64,000 bases of DNA from Candidatus Hydrogenedentota bacterium (GTDB lineage Bacteria > Hydrogenedentota > Hydrogenedentia > Hydrogenedentales > JAEUWI01). The DNA lies in the NCBI GenBank assembly GCA_016182605.1, contig JACPGE010000107.1, positions 1 to 64,000 on the forward strand. Reading direction: 5' to 3'. The notes under the pieces were generated by a model. It was not told the DNA's origin. It saw only the letters and a list, made by a program, of their open reading frames with translations, and searched no databases. A program made the translations under genes and the position numbers. Below are positions 17,692 through 26,013 of the stretch, in pieces (positions within the stretch are counted from its first letter, which is position 1; every line of letters begins with the position of its first letter).

Positions 17692-19347
17692 TTATTGCGC
17701 ATCTGCCGCCGCGCGTTTCTCTTGATTCAGCCGGTACGTGGGCAGCAGATCCTCCCAATCTTTCACGGCGTGGCTGTCCGCCCACTGGTGATAGCCAGCG
17801 CTCAATTCGCGGACCTTTTCGGGCATGCTGGAGGCCAGGTTATGGAGTTCCACGGGGTCGGCCGTCATGTCGTAGAGTTCCCATTCGTTGGAGGCCCACG
17901 TCACCTCGTCGAGCGAGAGGTGCATGCCCCAGTTGGATTTGCAGGAGACCAGTTTCCACCGGCCTGCGCGCACGGCACGGTTGCCTTCATGCTCCCAATA
18001 GAGCGGGGCGCGCCGTTCCAGGCGATCGCCGCGAAGGATCGGCAGCAGCGACTGGCCTTCGAACGGCGGAATGGCCTGGCCGCCGAAGGTCTCGGGATAG
18101 TGCGCGCCCGCGGCCTCCACACAGGTGGCCATGAGGTCGATGACGTGTCCCACGTCGTCCACCAGCGTACCGTGAAGCCGCTCTGGTATGACCGCGGGCC
18201 AGCGCACGATGCAGGGGGTGCGAATGCCGCCTTCGTGGGCCCAGCGCTTGTAGAGGCGAAACGGCGTGTTGCTCGCATTGGCCCATGGCGCATCGACCGT
18301 GTGAAACGATGTCTCCGGCCCCGGGGGCACATCGGGCGTGAGGTGAAGCGGCTCCGGTGTGCCGCCATTGTCGGAGAGAAAGAGGATAAGCGTGTTGGCT
18401 TCCTTGCCGGAAGCGTGAACGGCATCGAGCACCCGGCCGATATTTTGATCCATGCTGTCGATCATGGCGGCATAGACCGCCATGCTGAGATCCCAGCTAT
18501 CCTTGTTTTCTACTTCTTCCCAGGGCGGCACGGCGCCGTCGCGCGGACTCAAGGCGAGGCTGTCATCGAAAATGCCGAGTTCTTTTTGACGATTCAGGCG
18601 GTGCTGACGCAGCGCGTCCCATCCGTCCATATACTTTCCGCGGTATTTCTCGATGCCGGCCGCCCGGGCTTGCAAGGGGAAATGCGGCGCGGTATAGGCG
18701 AGGTAAAGGAAGTAGGGCTTGTCCTGTTGCGTGGCGGACCGGATGTATTCGATGGCGTGCCCGGAGAGGGCCTCGGTAAGGTAGTAGTCGCCGGGCTCTT
18801 GCTCAATCAGGTCGTTGTTCCGCGCGAGCATGGAGAACGGCCCCACCTTGAAGAAGTTCGCGGCGCCGTGCACGATGCCGTAGAAATCGTCGAAGCCGCG
18901 ATCATGGGGCCAGGAGCCGCGCTCCATCGCCACATGCCACTTGCCCGACATGAAGGTTTGATAGCCCGCGGGCTTCAGGACCTCCGCAATGGTGACGCAA
19001 CTGCGGTTCAGCGCGCCGGTGTAGCCCGGCTCGCCATAATTGAACTCCCGGTCGGCCATGTGCCCCACGCCGGTCTGGTGGGGGTAAAGCCCGGTCAGGA
19101 GCGCCGCGCGGGACGGGCAGCAACGCGATGCGTTGTAGAATTGGCGGAAGCGAATGCCGCCGTTGGCCAGGCGATCGAGGTTGGGAGTGTCGACCTCACT
19201 GCCATAACAGCCGATATCGGAGTAGCCAAGATCATCGGCGAGGATCACGATGATATTGGGCCGATCCGCGGCATGCACCGGGAGCGCGGCGAGGCCAAGC
19301 AATGCGGCGGCGCAAAGTGTTTGCAGCACGAGAATAGAAAGATACAT
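17692..19347 (-). CDS. Secreted arylsulfatase-type sulfatase (S1 family)
   Basis: 551 residues from the ATG at 19347. A signal peptide (ILVLQTLCAAALLGLAALP, ending VHAA) precedes the alkaline-phosphatase-like fold. The metal site is NIIVILADDLGYSDIGCYGS. The formylglycine motif is CCPSR (Cys about 76 converted by a formylglycine-generating enzyme not in this window). LFLSDNGG-type (LILFLSDNGGTPEP), GHxxD-like and LVSCKSNWG segments follow. It removes sulfate esters, probably from a polysaccharide or oligosaccharide in the periplasm or outside. It is the first gene of a four-gene minus operon with kinase, isomerase and aldolase. The Shine-Dalgarno is weak, and an in-frame upstream start (19455) would hide the signal peptide. 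Confidence 0.9.
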   Translation of the reverse strand: MYLSILVLQTLCAAALLGLAALPVHAADRPNIIVILADDLGYSDIGCYGSEVDTPNLDRLANGGIRFRQFYNASRCCPSRAALLTGLYPHQTGVGHMADREFNYGEPGYTGALNRSCVTIAEVLKPAGYQTFMSGKWHVAMERGSWPHDRGFDDFYGIVHGAANFFKVGPFSMLARNNDLIEQEPGDYYLTEALSGHAIEYIRSATQQDKPYFLYLAYTAPHFPLQARAAGIEKYRGKYMDGWDALRQHRLNRQKELGIFDDSLALSPRDGAVPPWEEVENKDSWDLSMAVYAAMIDSMDQNIGRVLDAVHASGKEANTLILFLSDNGGTPEPLHLTPDVPPGPETSFHTVDAPWANASNTPFRLYKRWAHEGGIRTPCIVRWPAVIPERLHGTLVDDVGHVIDLMATCVEAAGAHYPETFGGQAIPPFEGQSLLPILRGDRLERRAPLYWEHEGNRAVRAGRWKLVSCKSNWGMHLSLDEVTWASNEWELYDMTADPVELHNLASSMPEKVRELSAGYHQWADSHAVKDWEDLLPTYRLNQEKRAAADAQ

Positions 19348-19632
19348 CGGCAATTTTAGCCTTTTTTTGCCGCGAAGGAGCGCCTTGCGCGTAACCTTTG
19401 CGCCGTTTTCGGTGTAAATTGGCCGGCTTGGATCGTTTGCAGCCGGGCCGGACAATTAGGGATCGTAGTTTTGTCCACGGCGCCCACCGCAGCCCGTTAT
19501 TATTCCATAAGTCTATTGATTTAAGCCAGTTAACTATAGACGATGGAGCGCAGACGAAGTGAAGTGGCGTTCCTGTTGTCCATGCGGCGGTGCAATTCCG
19601 AGCGTCCGCCGGCAAACACTTAATCCAAAAGC

Positions 19633-19661
19633 ATGATAATGGTATTAATTAGTTTTGTCAA
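19633..19661 (-). promoter_or_regulatory. Sulfatase operon promoter with box b in the spacer
   Basis: On the minus strand TTGACA (19661-19656), 17 bases, TATCAT (19638-19633): close to the sigma-70 consensus. The 14-mer TAATGGTATTAATT (19637-19650, plus strand) fills most of the spacer, where a bound repressor would block polymerase. The same 14-mer recurs exactly at 19912-19925. Confidence 0.7.
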
Positions 19662-19893
19662 GGCCTGGCGCGAAGAGGGCAAGACGGAGGCAGGCACGGG
19701 AACGGTGACGCGAGAAAAGGCGGCAAACCTGGCCGGGATCGAGCAGGCAGGAATGAAACGATATGCGGGATGGATTGACGTTCAGGGAGGCATGGCCTCA
19801 TAATGGCGGTGGCGATTGGGATCGCTGCCGGGACGAGGGCTTGGAAGACGGCTTTGGGCCGGGGAAAATTTTGGGGACCCATTCGCGAACCAC

Positions 19894-19925
19894 TTGACCC
19901 AAAGTTTAAATTAATGGTATTAATT
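19894..19925 (+). promoter_or_regulatory. Regulator gene promoter overlapped by box c
   Basis: TTGACC (19894-19899), 18 bases, TATTAA (19918-19923). The box TAATGGTATTAATT (19912-19925) covers the -10 and ends one base before the first possible start codon of the regulator, an arrangement typical of autoregulation. The predicted transcription start falls at or next to the ATG pair at 19927/19930, so the mRNA may be leaderless or the real start may be the ATG at 19948. Confidence 0.65.
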
Positions 19926-19926
19926 A

Positions 19927-20919
19927 ATGATGACAAAAAAGCGATCCATGCATGCTCAGGCGATCCAACAACTTATCGAGCGGATGCCGGGGCGGAAACT
20001 GCCGGCAGAACGGGAGATGGCGGTCCAATTTGGCATCAGCCGGACCAAGTTGCGGGCGATCCTGGCAGAGTTTGAGACGGAAGGCCTGGTGGAGCGCCAT
20101 CAAGGAAGCGGCACCTATGCGGTGGACGCCGCGAGCACCCGCATCGAGACGCTCGCCATTCTCATCGACAAGAATCTGAAGCTGGGAGACGATCCGTTCT
20201 TCACCTACTTCGTGGAAAAACTGCAACACACCTTGCAGGAAAACCGGATACGTGCCGTGATCGAACGCATCGATCCCCTGACGAAGCCGATCGTGTTTGA
20301 AGATGCGGTGATCACGCTGGGGCTGGCCGGCGCGAATGTGGTGAAGCGGTGGCAGAAATCGGATCCGCCGCTGGCCGGCATGTGGATCAACGACACGCCG
20401 CGTCCCGGTGCGCGGGTGAGCCTGTTTCAACTGGAAAACAGCGACGCGGGAAAAGATGCCGCGCGCCGGATCCTGATGAAGGAACTCTGCTTCGCGTATT
20501 TGATTGGCCGCTCTTCCATTCCGGATTGGAGCGATCGCGTTGCGGGCGCGCAAGCCATACTCGAAAGCGCGGGCGTGCAATCGGAGATCATCGATTGCGG
20601 GATGAACTATGCGGCGGGCCTGGAACTCGGCCACAACCTGCGCCAGCCTGCCAACCACGATAAATTTGGCATCATCGCGGCCAACGACTGGCTTGCCCTG
20701 GGCCTGCGCACGGGCTTGTCCGATCGCGGCGATGAAACGCTTGCACGCGCGCCCATCGTCAGCTTTGACGGGTTGACCGTGGCCTCCTCCCCCCGCCTGG
20801 GCATTGAATCGCTGACCATCCCCGTGGAAGAGATTGCGGAAGATGTGTTGGTCGAATTGCGCCGGTTGCGGCGCTTCCCCTCTTCCTCGGGCCGGGTCGT
20901 ACGCTACCGGCTGACCTGA
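19927..20919 (+). CDS. GntR-type transcription regulator with LacI-type sugar-sensor domain
   Basis: 330 residues. Residues about 8-70 form a GntR winged helix: IQQLIERMPGRKLPAEREMA, FGISRTKLRAILAEFETEG, LVERHQGSGTYAV. Residues about 75-330 resemble the periplasmic-binding-protein-like sensor of LacI/AraR proteins, with ILIDKNLKLGDDPFF, an AAREIL-like helix (AARRILMKEL), FGIIAANDWLALGL and APIVSFDG. AraR of Bacillus has this domain pairing. It probably represses the sugar genes around it and is released by a sugar or sugar phosphate; ligand unknown. It diverges from the sulfatase operon and converges with the AraC gene. Three start codons (19927, 19930, 19948) are possible; none has a clear ribosome site. 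Confidence 0.85.
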   Translation: MMTKKRSMHAQAIQQLIERMPGRKLPAEREMAVQFGISRTKLRAILAEFETEGLVERHQGSGTYAVDAASTRIETLAILIDKNLKLGDDPFFTYFVEKLQHTLQENRIRAVIERIDPLTKPIVFEDAVITLGLAGANVVKRWQKSDPPLAGMWINDTPRPGARVSLFQLENSDAGKDAARRILMKELCFAYLIGRSSIPDWSDRVAGAQAILESAGVQSEIIDCGMNYAAGLELGHNLRQPANHDKFGIIAANDWLALGLRTGLSDRGDETLARAPIVSFDGLTVASSPRLGIESLTIPVEEIAEDVLVELRRLRRFPSSSGRVVRYRLT

Positions 20920-20934
20920 TCGCGGGCCGTTGGC

Positions 20935-21804
20935 TTACAGGCCGCGCCAGTCTTTCCGGAAAGGCAGCGGGCTCTGGCCTTTTACTTTCTTGAAGGCCTT
21001 CGAAAAATGCAGCGGATCCTCAAAGCCCACACGCCGCGCGATCTCACCCACCGAAAGACTGGATGTCCGCAACAGTTCTCCCGCGCGATCCATTTTGTAG
21101 CCCGCCACGAATTGGGCGGGGGACATGCCATAGTGACGCATGAAGAGCCGCCGCACCGTGGCCAGTGAGCAGCGACCCACGCCAGCAAGCACCTCCAGCC
21201 GGATGCTCTCCCCCACACGCGCTTCGATGCAGGCCACCATGCGCTCGAGTTGGCCAGGCGCATCTTCATGGCGCACCCGCGCGCCCGTTGCACCGTCTCT
21301 CAGTTCCATCACCAGCGCCTCCGCCATGCCGCGGCAGAATTGCTCGTCCGGTCCACGCTCGACGAAGCGCATGGCAATGTATTCCGCAAGATGTTCCAGG
21401 GGTCTGCGCTGTTTGAAATGGCCGCAAAGCAGACCATTGAGAAAGGGAAGGTCCACATCGCGCCGGAAGGCCCGGTGGGCCAGGGGATGATCGGAGTGAT
21501 GTGCGACTTCGAAGACCGCCTCGACCCCGGGGTCGTGATACGGAAGCCAATGGATGGCGCCCACCAGAAGCGGGTCTTCCGGTTGCGGCCGGTAATCAAT
21601 CGCATGCGCCCAGGGCAGCACGGCGAAGCATCCCGGTTCGAAGGGGAGATCCTGACCGTTCACGCGGATGCTTCCGCGGCCCTGCCGGCACCATAGCAGC
21701 ATGCGGCTCTCCACCCGGGGATGACGGATGCGTTCGTGGGGCGCGAACTGCCACCAGTTCGCGTGCACAATTATGGGGCTCAACGGCGTGACGTTTTTTA
21801 ACAT
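20935..21804 (-). CDS. AraC-family transcription regulator
   Basis: 289 residues. The N-terminal half is a cupin-like sensor (LLWCRQGRGSIRVNGQ, LPFEPGCFAVLPW). The C-terminal hundred residues carry the two AraC helix-turn-helix motifs: LEVLAGVGRCSLATVRRLFM, and SVGEIARRVGFEDPLHFSKA with KKVKGQSPLPFRK. Such proteins usually activate sugar genes. It diverges from the PhyH gene at 21906 with a 101-base gap containing paired CCATGTT elements. No ribosome site is obvious before the ATG. Confidence 0.92.
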   Translation of the reverse strand: MLKNVTPLSPIIVHANWWQFAPHERIRHPRVESRMLLWCRQGRGSIRVNGQDLPFEPGCFAVLPWAHAIDYRPQPEDPLLVGAIHWLPYHDPGVEAVFEVAHHSDHPLAHRAFRRDVDLPFLNGLLCGHFKQRRPLEHLAEYIAMRFVERGPDEQFCRGMAEALVMELRDGATGARVRHEDAPGQLERMVACIEARVGESIRLEVLAGVGRCSLATVRRLFMRHYGMSPAQFVAGYKMDRAGELLRTSSLSVGEIARRVGFEDPLHFSKAFKKVKGQSPLPFRKDWRGL

Positions 21805-21811
21805 AAATTGG

Positions 21812-21827
21812 CCATGTTTTCCATGTT
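21812..21827 (+). promoter_or_regulatory. Paired CCATGTT direct repeat, candidate AraC site
   Basis: CCATGTT at 21812-21818 and again at 21821-21827, 9 bases apart, in the gap between the divergent araC-type gene and the dioxygenase gene. A possible -10 (TATGAT, 21847-21852) for the dioxygenase lies downstream. AraC/XylR proteins commonly bind direct repeats next to the -35; assignment is by position only. Confidence 0.3.
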
Positions 21828-21905
21828 CATTGAACTTATTTTACCGTATGATGGGTTCTTGGGCAAGACACAACGCCGCTGCGGACCGGCGAAGGAAGAC
21901 AGGCT

Positions 21906-22832
21906 ATGACTACGGCTACCGCTGGGTTTTTGGATGCGACTCCGCTCTTGGGGGATCCCGCTGCCTTACGTGCGCAGGCAGAGCAAGACGGCCTCCTATT
22001 CTTTAAAGGACTCCTGCCCCGGGATGCCGTGCTGGCGTTGCGCCTTCAGTTTCTCACGATCCTGGACCAGTACGGATTGCTCGATCGGGAAGCAGGGGTC
22101 GAGGCCGGGCTGGTAAATGCGGCGGCGGTGGAACGGATCGCCAAGGCCGATGTCACCTTCTGTGGCACGGGCGTTCCCTTCGACGTATACGCGAGCATTC
22201 AACGGCTGGAAGCCTTTCACCGGCTGGCGCACCACCCGCACTTGCTGCGCGTGTTTGAGACGCTCTTTGAGCGGCCCTTCTTCCCGCATCCGCGCAACAT
22301 CGCGCGCATCATGCTGCCGTCGCCGTTCAACACACCCACGCCGCCGCACCAGGATTTTCTGCATGTGCAGGGCACGACAGACACGTGGACAACGTGGGCG
22401 CCGATCGGGGACGTGCCGCGCGCGCTGGGCAGCCTCACGCTGATCCGGGGTTCTCACCGCAACGGACTCATGGACGTGAAAGAGGCCGAAGGCGCGGGCA
22501 ATCTGGAGACGTGGTTGTGCGGACCGTCGTTCGACTGGGTGGAAGGCGATTACGAAGCGGGAGACGCTGTAGTCTTCCACAGCTACACCGTGCACAAGGC
22601 GCTTCCCGCGAAGATCCGGGACCGGGTGCGCCTGTCGTGCGATTTCCGCTATCAGCCGCTGGAGCAGACGGTGGAGGAGAAATCGTTGCGGCCCCACTGC
22701 GACGTGCTGGAATGGGAAGAAATCTATGCGGGCTGGGAGCGGGATGACCTAAAGTATTACTGGCACCATCACGATCTGCGATACAGCCCGTGGGATGAAT
22801 CCATCCGCTGGCAGAAAGACAAAATCTGCTGA
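21906..22832 (+). CDS. Phytanoyl-CoA dioxygenase (PhyH) family protein 1
   Basis: 308 residues. Fe(II)/2-oxoglutarate dioxygenase of the PhyH type. The first iron ligands are in PPHQDFLHVQ (His148, Asp150). A distal His lies in HSYTVHKA (about His225 or His230), and the 2-oxoglutarate Arg is probably in RDRVRLSCDFRY. GAAGGAAG precedes the start. Cytoplasmic; it would hydroxylate a small molecule, but the substrate is unknown. It sits opposite the AraC gene and 64 bases before a hydrolase gene. A second, only distantly similar PhyH gene is at 25137. Confidence 0.82.
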   Translation: MTTATAGFLDATPLLGDPAALRAQAEQDGLLFFKGLLPRDAVLALRLQFLTILDQYGLLDREAGVEAGLVNAAAVERIAKADVTFCGTGVPFDVYASIQRLEAFHRLAHHPHLLRVFETLFERPFFPHPRNIARIMLPSPFNTPTPPHQDFLHVQGTTDTWTTWAPIGDVPRALGSLTLIRGSHRNGLMDVKEAEGAGNLETWLCGPSFDWVEGDYEAGDAVVFHSYTVHKALPAKIRDRVRLSCDFRYQPLEQTVEEKSLRPHCDVLEWEEIYAGWERDDLKYYWHHHDLRYSPWDESIRWQKDKIC

Positions 22833-22896
22833 TACCTTTCTCAGACCGCCGGCGGCCCGGCACAACCCTGGAGCGCGTGCAGACGCGGGAAATGCT

Positions 22897-23883
22897 ATGC
22901 AATTGCCTTGGACACGAACCGCAACGAAGTTCTTTGTTTCGGCCCTGATGTTTTCCCTCACGGCCATTCACACCGGATGCGGCGCCGATCAGGCGGCGCT
23001 CGATCCGTTCTTGCGCGGGCTAATGACGCCGTACTCCGATCTGAACGTGGAACTCGTTTCGATCCCGCCCAACGGCGTCCCCGCGTATGCGGTGTATCAG
23101 ACCGCGAAGAAGAACGACGTGAAGCCGGCGGTCATCGTGCTCCATGGCGGCGAGGCAGGCGATGCGGACAAGAACCAGCCCTTCACCTGGTACTGGCCGC
23201 AAGAGCTGGCGCGCCTGGGCTACTACGTCGTGTGTCCCGATGCGTGGGGATGCGGCGCGCATCCGGGTGTGGCGGACTTCAAAGCCATGACCGGCGCCAC
23301 ATTCTTCACGAAGCTCGCGCCACGGGTGCTCAACACGGCAGACGACAATCTGAAGATACTCGACTGGCTCCAGGAACAACCGGGAGTGGACGGTGAGAAG
23401 GTGGCCGTGATCGGCATCTCGGCGGGCGCGGTGACGACGCTTGCAACAGCCATGAAGAGCGATCGCTTTTCCACCTTTGTGGCGGTCTCGAGTTTGAGCG
23501 GCTTTCTCTCGAAGGACTGGGAGTCCTGCTGGCTCTACCAGTTGCAGGGCATCACGGACGTAAGTGCGCGATCGGAAGAAGAAGTGGCCGCAGTGAAATC
23601 CTTCGACGCCATCCACCATCTGGACGCCATCGCGCGGAAGCCGTTGTTGCTGGTGCATGGCGAAAGCGATCAACTGGCGCCGCCGCTCTTTGCCCAACGA
23701 CTCCACGAGAAGCTGTTGCCACTTTACGCGGAGCGCCCGGATGCCCTGCGCTACGCGGCGTTTGATGCCTATCCCATGCCAAAGCATCGCGCCCCGGAAA
23801 TGATTGAGCGCCTGGTAACCCACGCACCAAGCCCGGCCATGACCGCAGCGGTCATGGCGTGGCTGGAAAACCACCTCAAGTAA
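22897..23883 (+). CDS. Dienelactone-hydrolase-like alpha/beta hydrolase, putative lipoprotein
   Basis: 328 residues. A hydrophobic signal (FFVSALMFSLTAIHTGC) ends in a Cys (28) that could be lipidated, though His at -3 is not ideal. The alpha/beta-hydrolase core shows VIVLHGGEAG (oxyanion region), the nucleophile in GISAG (Ser about 175), Asp in VHGESDQLAP and His in MPKHRAPE. The substrate is unknown; carbohydrate acetyl esters or lactones would fit the context. The start at 22897 is chosen over an in-frame ATG at 22795 that would overlap the PhyH gene and bury the signal. Confidence 0.75.
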   Translation: MQLPWTRTATKFFVSALMFSLTAIHTGCGADQAALDPFLRGLMTPYSDLNVELVSIPPNGVPAYAVYQTAKKNDVKPAVIVLHGGEAGDADKNQPFTWYWPQELARLGYYVVCPDAWGCGAHPGVADFKAMTGATFFTKLAPRVLNTADDNLKILDWLQEQPGVDGEKVAVIGISAGAVTTLATAMKSDRFSTFVAVSSLSGFLSKDWESCWLYQLQGITDVSARSEEEVAAVKSFDAIHHLDAIARKPLLLVHGESDQLAPPLFAQRLHEKLLPLYAERPDALRYAAFDAYPMPKHRAPEMIERLVTHAPSPAMTAAVMAWLENHLK

Positions 23884-23936
23884 TTGCTGTGCAGTTGCTT
23901 GCACCCAGGAAGGCATATCACACCTTATAAATCCAT

Positions 23937-23967
23937 TTGACAAGTATAGGTTCTTTTGGTATTTTGC
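23937..23967 (+). promoter_or_regulatory. Promoter of the GHMP kinase-PhyH-GH51 operon (box f)
   Basis: TTGACA (23937-23942), 17 bases, TATTTT (23960-23965). GGTATT overlaps the -10 at the same distance from the -35 (21 bases) as in box h. The box itself is a poor match (TTTTGGTATTTTGC). The leader of about 95 bases holds a 7-bp hairpin (23986-24007). Confidence 0.6.
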
Positions 23968-24065
23968 AGAGAACCCGGATCCCTCCCTCGGACGCCACGA
24001 TCCGAGGCGCTTGGGACCGGCAAGGGACCGATACGGCGGTGCGAGCGCCGGTGCGAGGGCAGGCC

Positions 24066-25133
24066 ATGGGTGAACGAGACGGAGTGCGCTTCTTTGCGCG
24101 GGCTCCCGTGCGCATCGACTGTTCGGGGGGAGGCAGCGATGCACCGCCCTTCTGCACAGAGTACGGCGGGCACGTGGTGAACTTTGCCATCAATCACTAC
24201 GTGTACGCGTGTGTGGAGCCTCGCTGGGAAAGTGAAGCGGTGGAAATTACCAGCCACGATCTCGGCGAATCCGCGACGGCGCCCAACGCGCAGGCACTGG
24301 AGATGGGCGGCATGCTCAATCTCCTCAAGGGGGTGGTGCGGCGTTTGAATGCGCCCTTCGGGCTGCGGCTGACAACAGAATCGGACGTCTCTCCCGGGTG
24401 CGGACTGGGAGCATCCGGGGCGATGATGGTGGCCTGTCTCGCGGCGATGGATGCCGCGATGGGGACACGGCGCAGCCGTACGGCAACGGCGGCGCTGGCG
24501 AACGAGATAGAGCGCGACGATCTCGGGCTGTCCGGGGGCTGCCAGGACAGTTACGCGGCGGCGTGTGGCGGCATCAATTTCATCACCATACCAACCGACG
24601 GCCGCGTGCATTGCGAACCCATTCCGTTAAGCCCGGCGTCGCGCTTCACACTGGAGCAACACCTCTTGCTTGCGCATACGGGGGCGGTGCACCTGTCCTC
24701 CTCCATACACGACGATATCCGGGCGGACTATGCACTGCCTCAGAGTGCCACAAAAGACGCGATGCGCAAGCTCTCTTCGATCGCGGTTCAAATGCGCGCG
24801 GCACTGCTATCGGGCGAACTGGAACATTTCGCGGCGCTCATGAGCGGGAACTGGACCCAGCATAAACGATTGCACCCGAGTTGCGAAGGCGTCACGCTTC
24901 GGCGCTTTCATGAACAGATGGCGCCTTACGTGGCAGGGGCGAAGACCTGCGGCGCGGGCGGCGGCGGCTGTGTGGCCCTCTTCGCGAAAGAAGGCCAGCG
25001 CAACGCGATCAAGGCGGCCTGCCACCTCGTGGGCGCGGATCTGCTGCCTTTCTCCATTGACGATACCGGAGTTCAGACCTGGCGGGTATCGAGCATCACG
25101 CCAGCACCAATGACCCTCTCAAAAGGAAGATAA
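24066..25133 (+). CDS. GHMP-family sugar kinase
   Basis: 355 residues. GHMP kinase: N-terminal RAPVRIDCSGGGSDAPPF, the ATP loop PGCGLGASGAMMV, and the C-terminal GAGGGGCVALF. The RIDxxGGxxD N-terminus is shared with the heptose-7-phosphate kinase (HddA)/fucokinase-like branch that phosphorylates sugars at the anomeric position or position 7. It is the first gene of a set with a PhyH dioxygenase (3-base gap) and a GH51 enzyme, so a sugar released by this locus is the likely substrate. The ATG at 24066 has AGGGCAGG upstream; the longer frame to 23937 would start inside the promoter. Confidence 0.82.
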   Translation: MGERDGVRFFARAPVRIDCSGGGSDAPPFCTEYGGHVVNFAINHYVYACVEPRWESEAVEITSHDLGESATAPNAQALEMGGMLNLLKGVVRRLNAPFGLRLTTESDVSPGCGLGASGAMMVACLAAMDAAMGTRRSRTATAALANEIERDDLGLSGGCQDSYAAACGGINFITIPTDGRVHCEPIPLSPASRFTLEQHLLLAHTGAVHLSSSIHDDIRADYALPQSATKDAMRKLSSIAVQMRAALLSGELEHFAALMSGNWTQHKRLHPSCEGVTLRRFHEQMAPYVAGAKTCGAGGGGCVALFAKEGQRNAIKAACHLVGADLLPFSIDDTGVQTWRVSSITPAPMTLSKGR

Positions 25134-25136
25134 ATC

Positions 25137-25979
25137 ATGAATACAGCATTGGCGGCCGTTCCAGACCTCGCGGGAGACTACGCCTTGAGTGTGCCCACCA
25201 TAGAGCGCTTCCGCAGTCAGGGGCACGCGGTCTTGCGCGGGTGCGCCGGCCGCGAAGACGTGCTCGCGTACCGCGATTACATCGCGGGCGTGGTCGAGCG
25301 CCTGAAATATGAAGCGCGGGGCGGCGTGTACAACACGAAGCTCGAAGAGCGGGACACCTACCACAAGGCATTTGTGCAACTTGAAAATCTGTGGACCCAG
25401 GATGAAGGGGTAAAACGCTTCACCTTCGCGCGCCGCCTGGCAAAGATCGCCGCGGAACTGCTGGGGGTGGACGGGGTGCGTCTCTACCACGATCAGGCCC
25501 TGTTCAAAGAGGCAGGCGGCGGGCATACGCCCTGGCATCAGGATCAATACTATTGGCCCATCGACAATCCGAACACGGTGACCATGTGGATGGCCCTGGA
25601 TGATTGCCCGATCGAGATGGGCTCCCTCGTGTTCGCGGATGAATCCCATACGGCGGGCTCGCTCGCTTCCTTGGCGATTTCGGATGAGTCGGAACGCGTG
25701 TTCCGGGACGAGGTGATACGCCGCGGGCTGCCGTTGAGCATCAACGAGATGAACGCGGGCGACGCGACGTGGCACTACGGCTGGACCCTGCACAAGGCTC
25801 CGGGCAATATAACGAACCGCGAACGGCGCGCCATGACCATCATCTACGTGGCCGATGGCGCCCGCGTTTCCGAGTTCAAAACGGATCGCCACCCGCGGGA
25901 GGCTTCGAGATGGCTGCCGGGCCTGCAGCCGGGCGACCTGGTGGACTCAGCACTGAATCCCGTGCTCTACTCCAAATAA
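25137..25979 (+). CDS. Phytanoyl-CoA dioxygenase (PhyH) family protein 2
   Basis: 280 residues. It has the PhyH iron site HTPWHQDQYYWP (His134, Asp136) and the distal His in WHYGWTLHKAPGN (His219), followed by the 2-oxoglutarate Arg in NRERRAMTIIYV. AAAAGGAAG serves as ribosome site inside the end of the kinase gene, and the genes are 3 bases apart. Coupling to a sugar kinase suggests it oxidises a sugar-derived or ester-linked compound; the substrate is unknown. Confidence 0.85.
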   Translation: MNTALAAVPDLAGDYALSVPTIERFRSQGHAVLRGCAGREDVLAYRDYIAGVVERLKYEARGGVYNTKLEERDTYHKAFVQLENLWTQDEGVKRFTFARRLAKIAAELLGVDGVRLYHDQALFKEAGGGHTPWHQDQYYWPIDNPNTVTMWMALDDCPIEMGSLVFADESHTAGSLASLAISDESERVFRDEVIRRGLPLSINEMNAGDATWHYGWTLHKAPGNITNRERRAMTIIYVADGARVSEFKTDRHPREASRWLPGLQPGDLVDSALNPVLYSK

Positions 25980-26013
25980 TCCACGGCAGGCGGACGCAAA
26001 GGACGCGAAGCCC

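Larger units (their letters stand above)
19348..19926. other. Divergent control region of the sulfatase operon and regulator
   Basis: 579 bases without a gene. It contains two box promoters: one facing the sulfatase operon (19633-19661) and one facing the regulator (19894-19923). The sulfatase mRNA would have a leader of about 280 bases in which I see no riboswitch. Small reading frames here have no family features. Confidence 0.6.

Noticed and set aside
14527-19359. Long plus-strand frames opposite the aldolase-isomerase-kinase-sulfatase operon
   Set aside because: Antisense shadows caused by high GC at third positions; the minus-strand genes carry clear motifs.
19658-19936. 92-codon minus-strand frame in the sulfatase-regulator gap
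   Set aside because: Covers the regulator promoter, Pro-rich without structure, no ribosome site.
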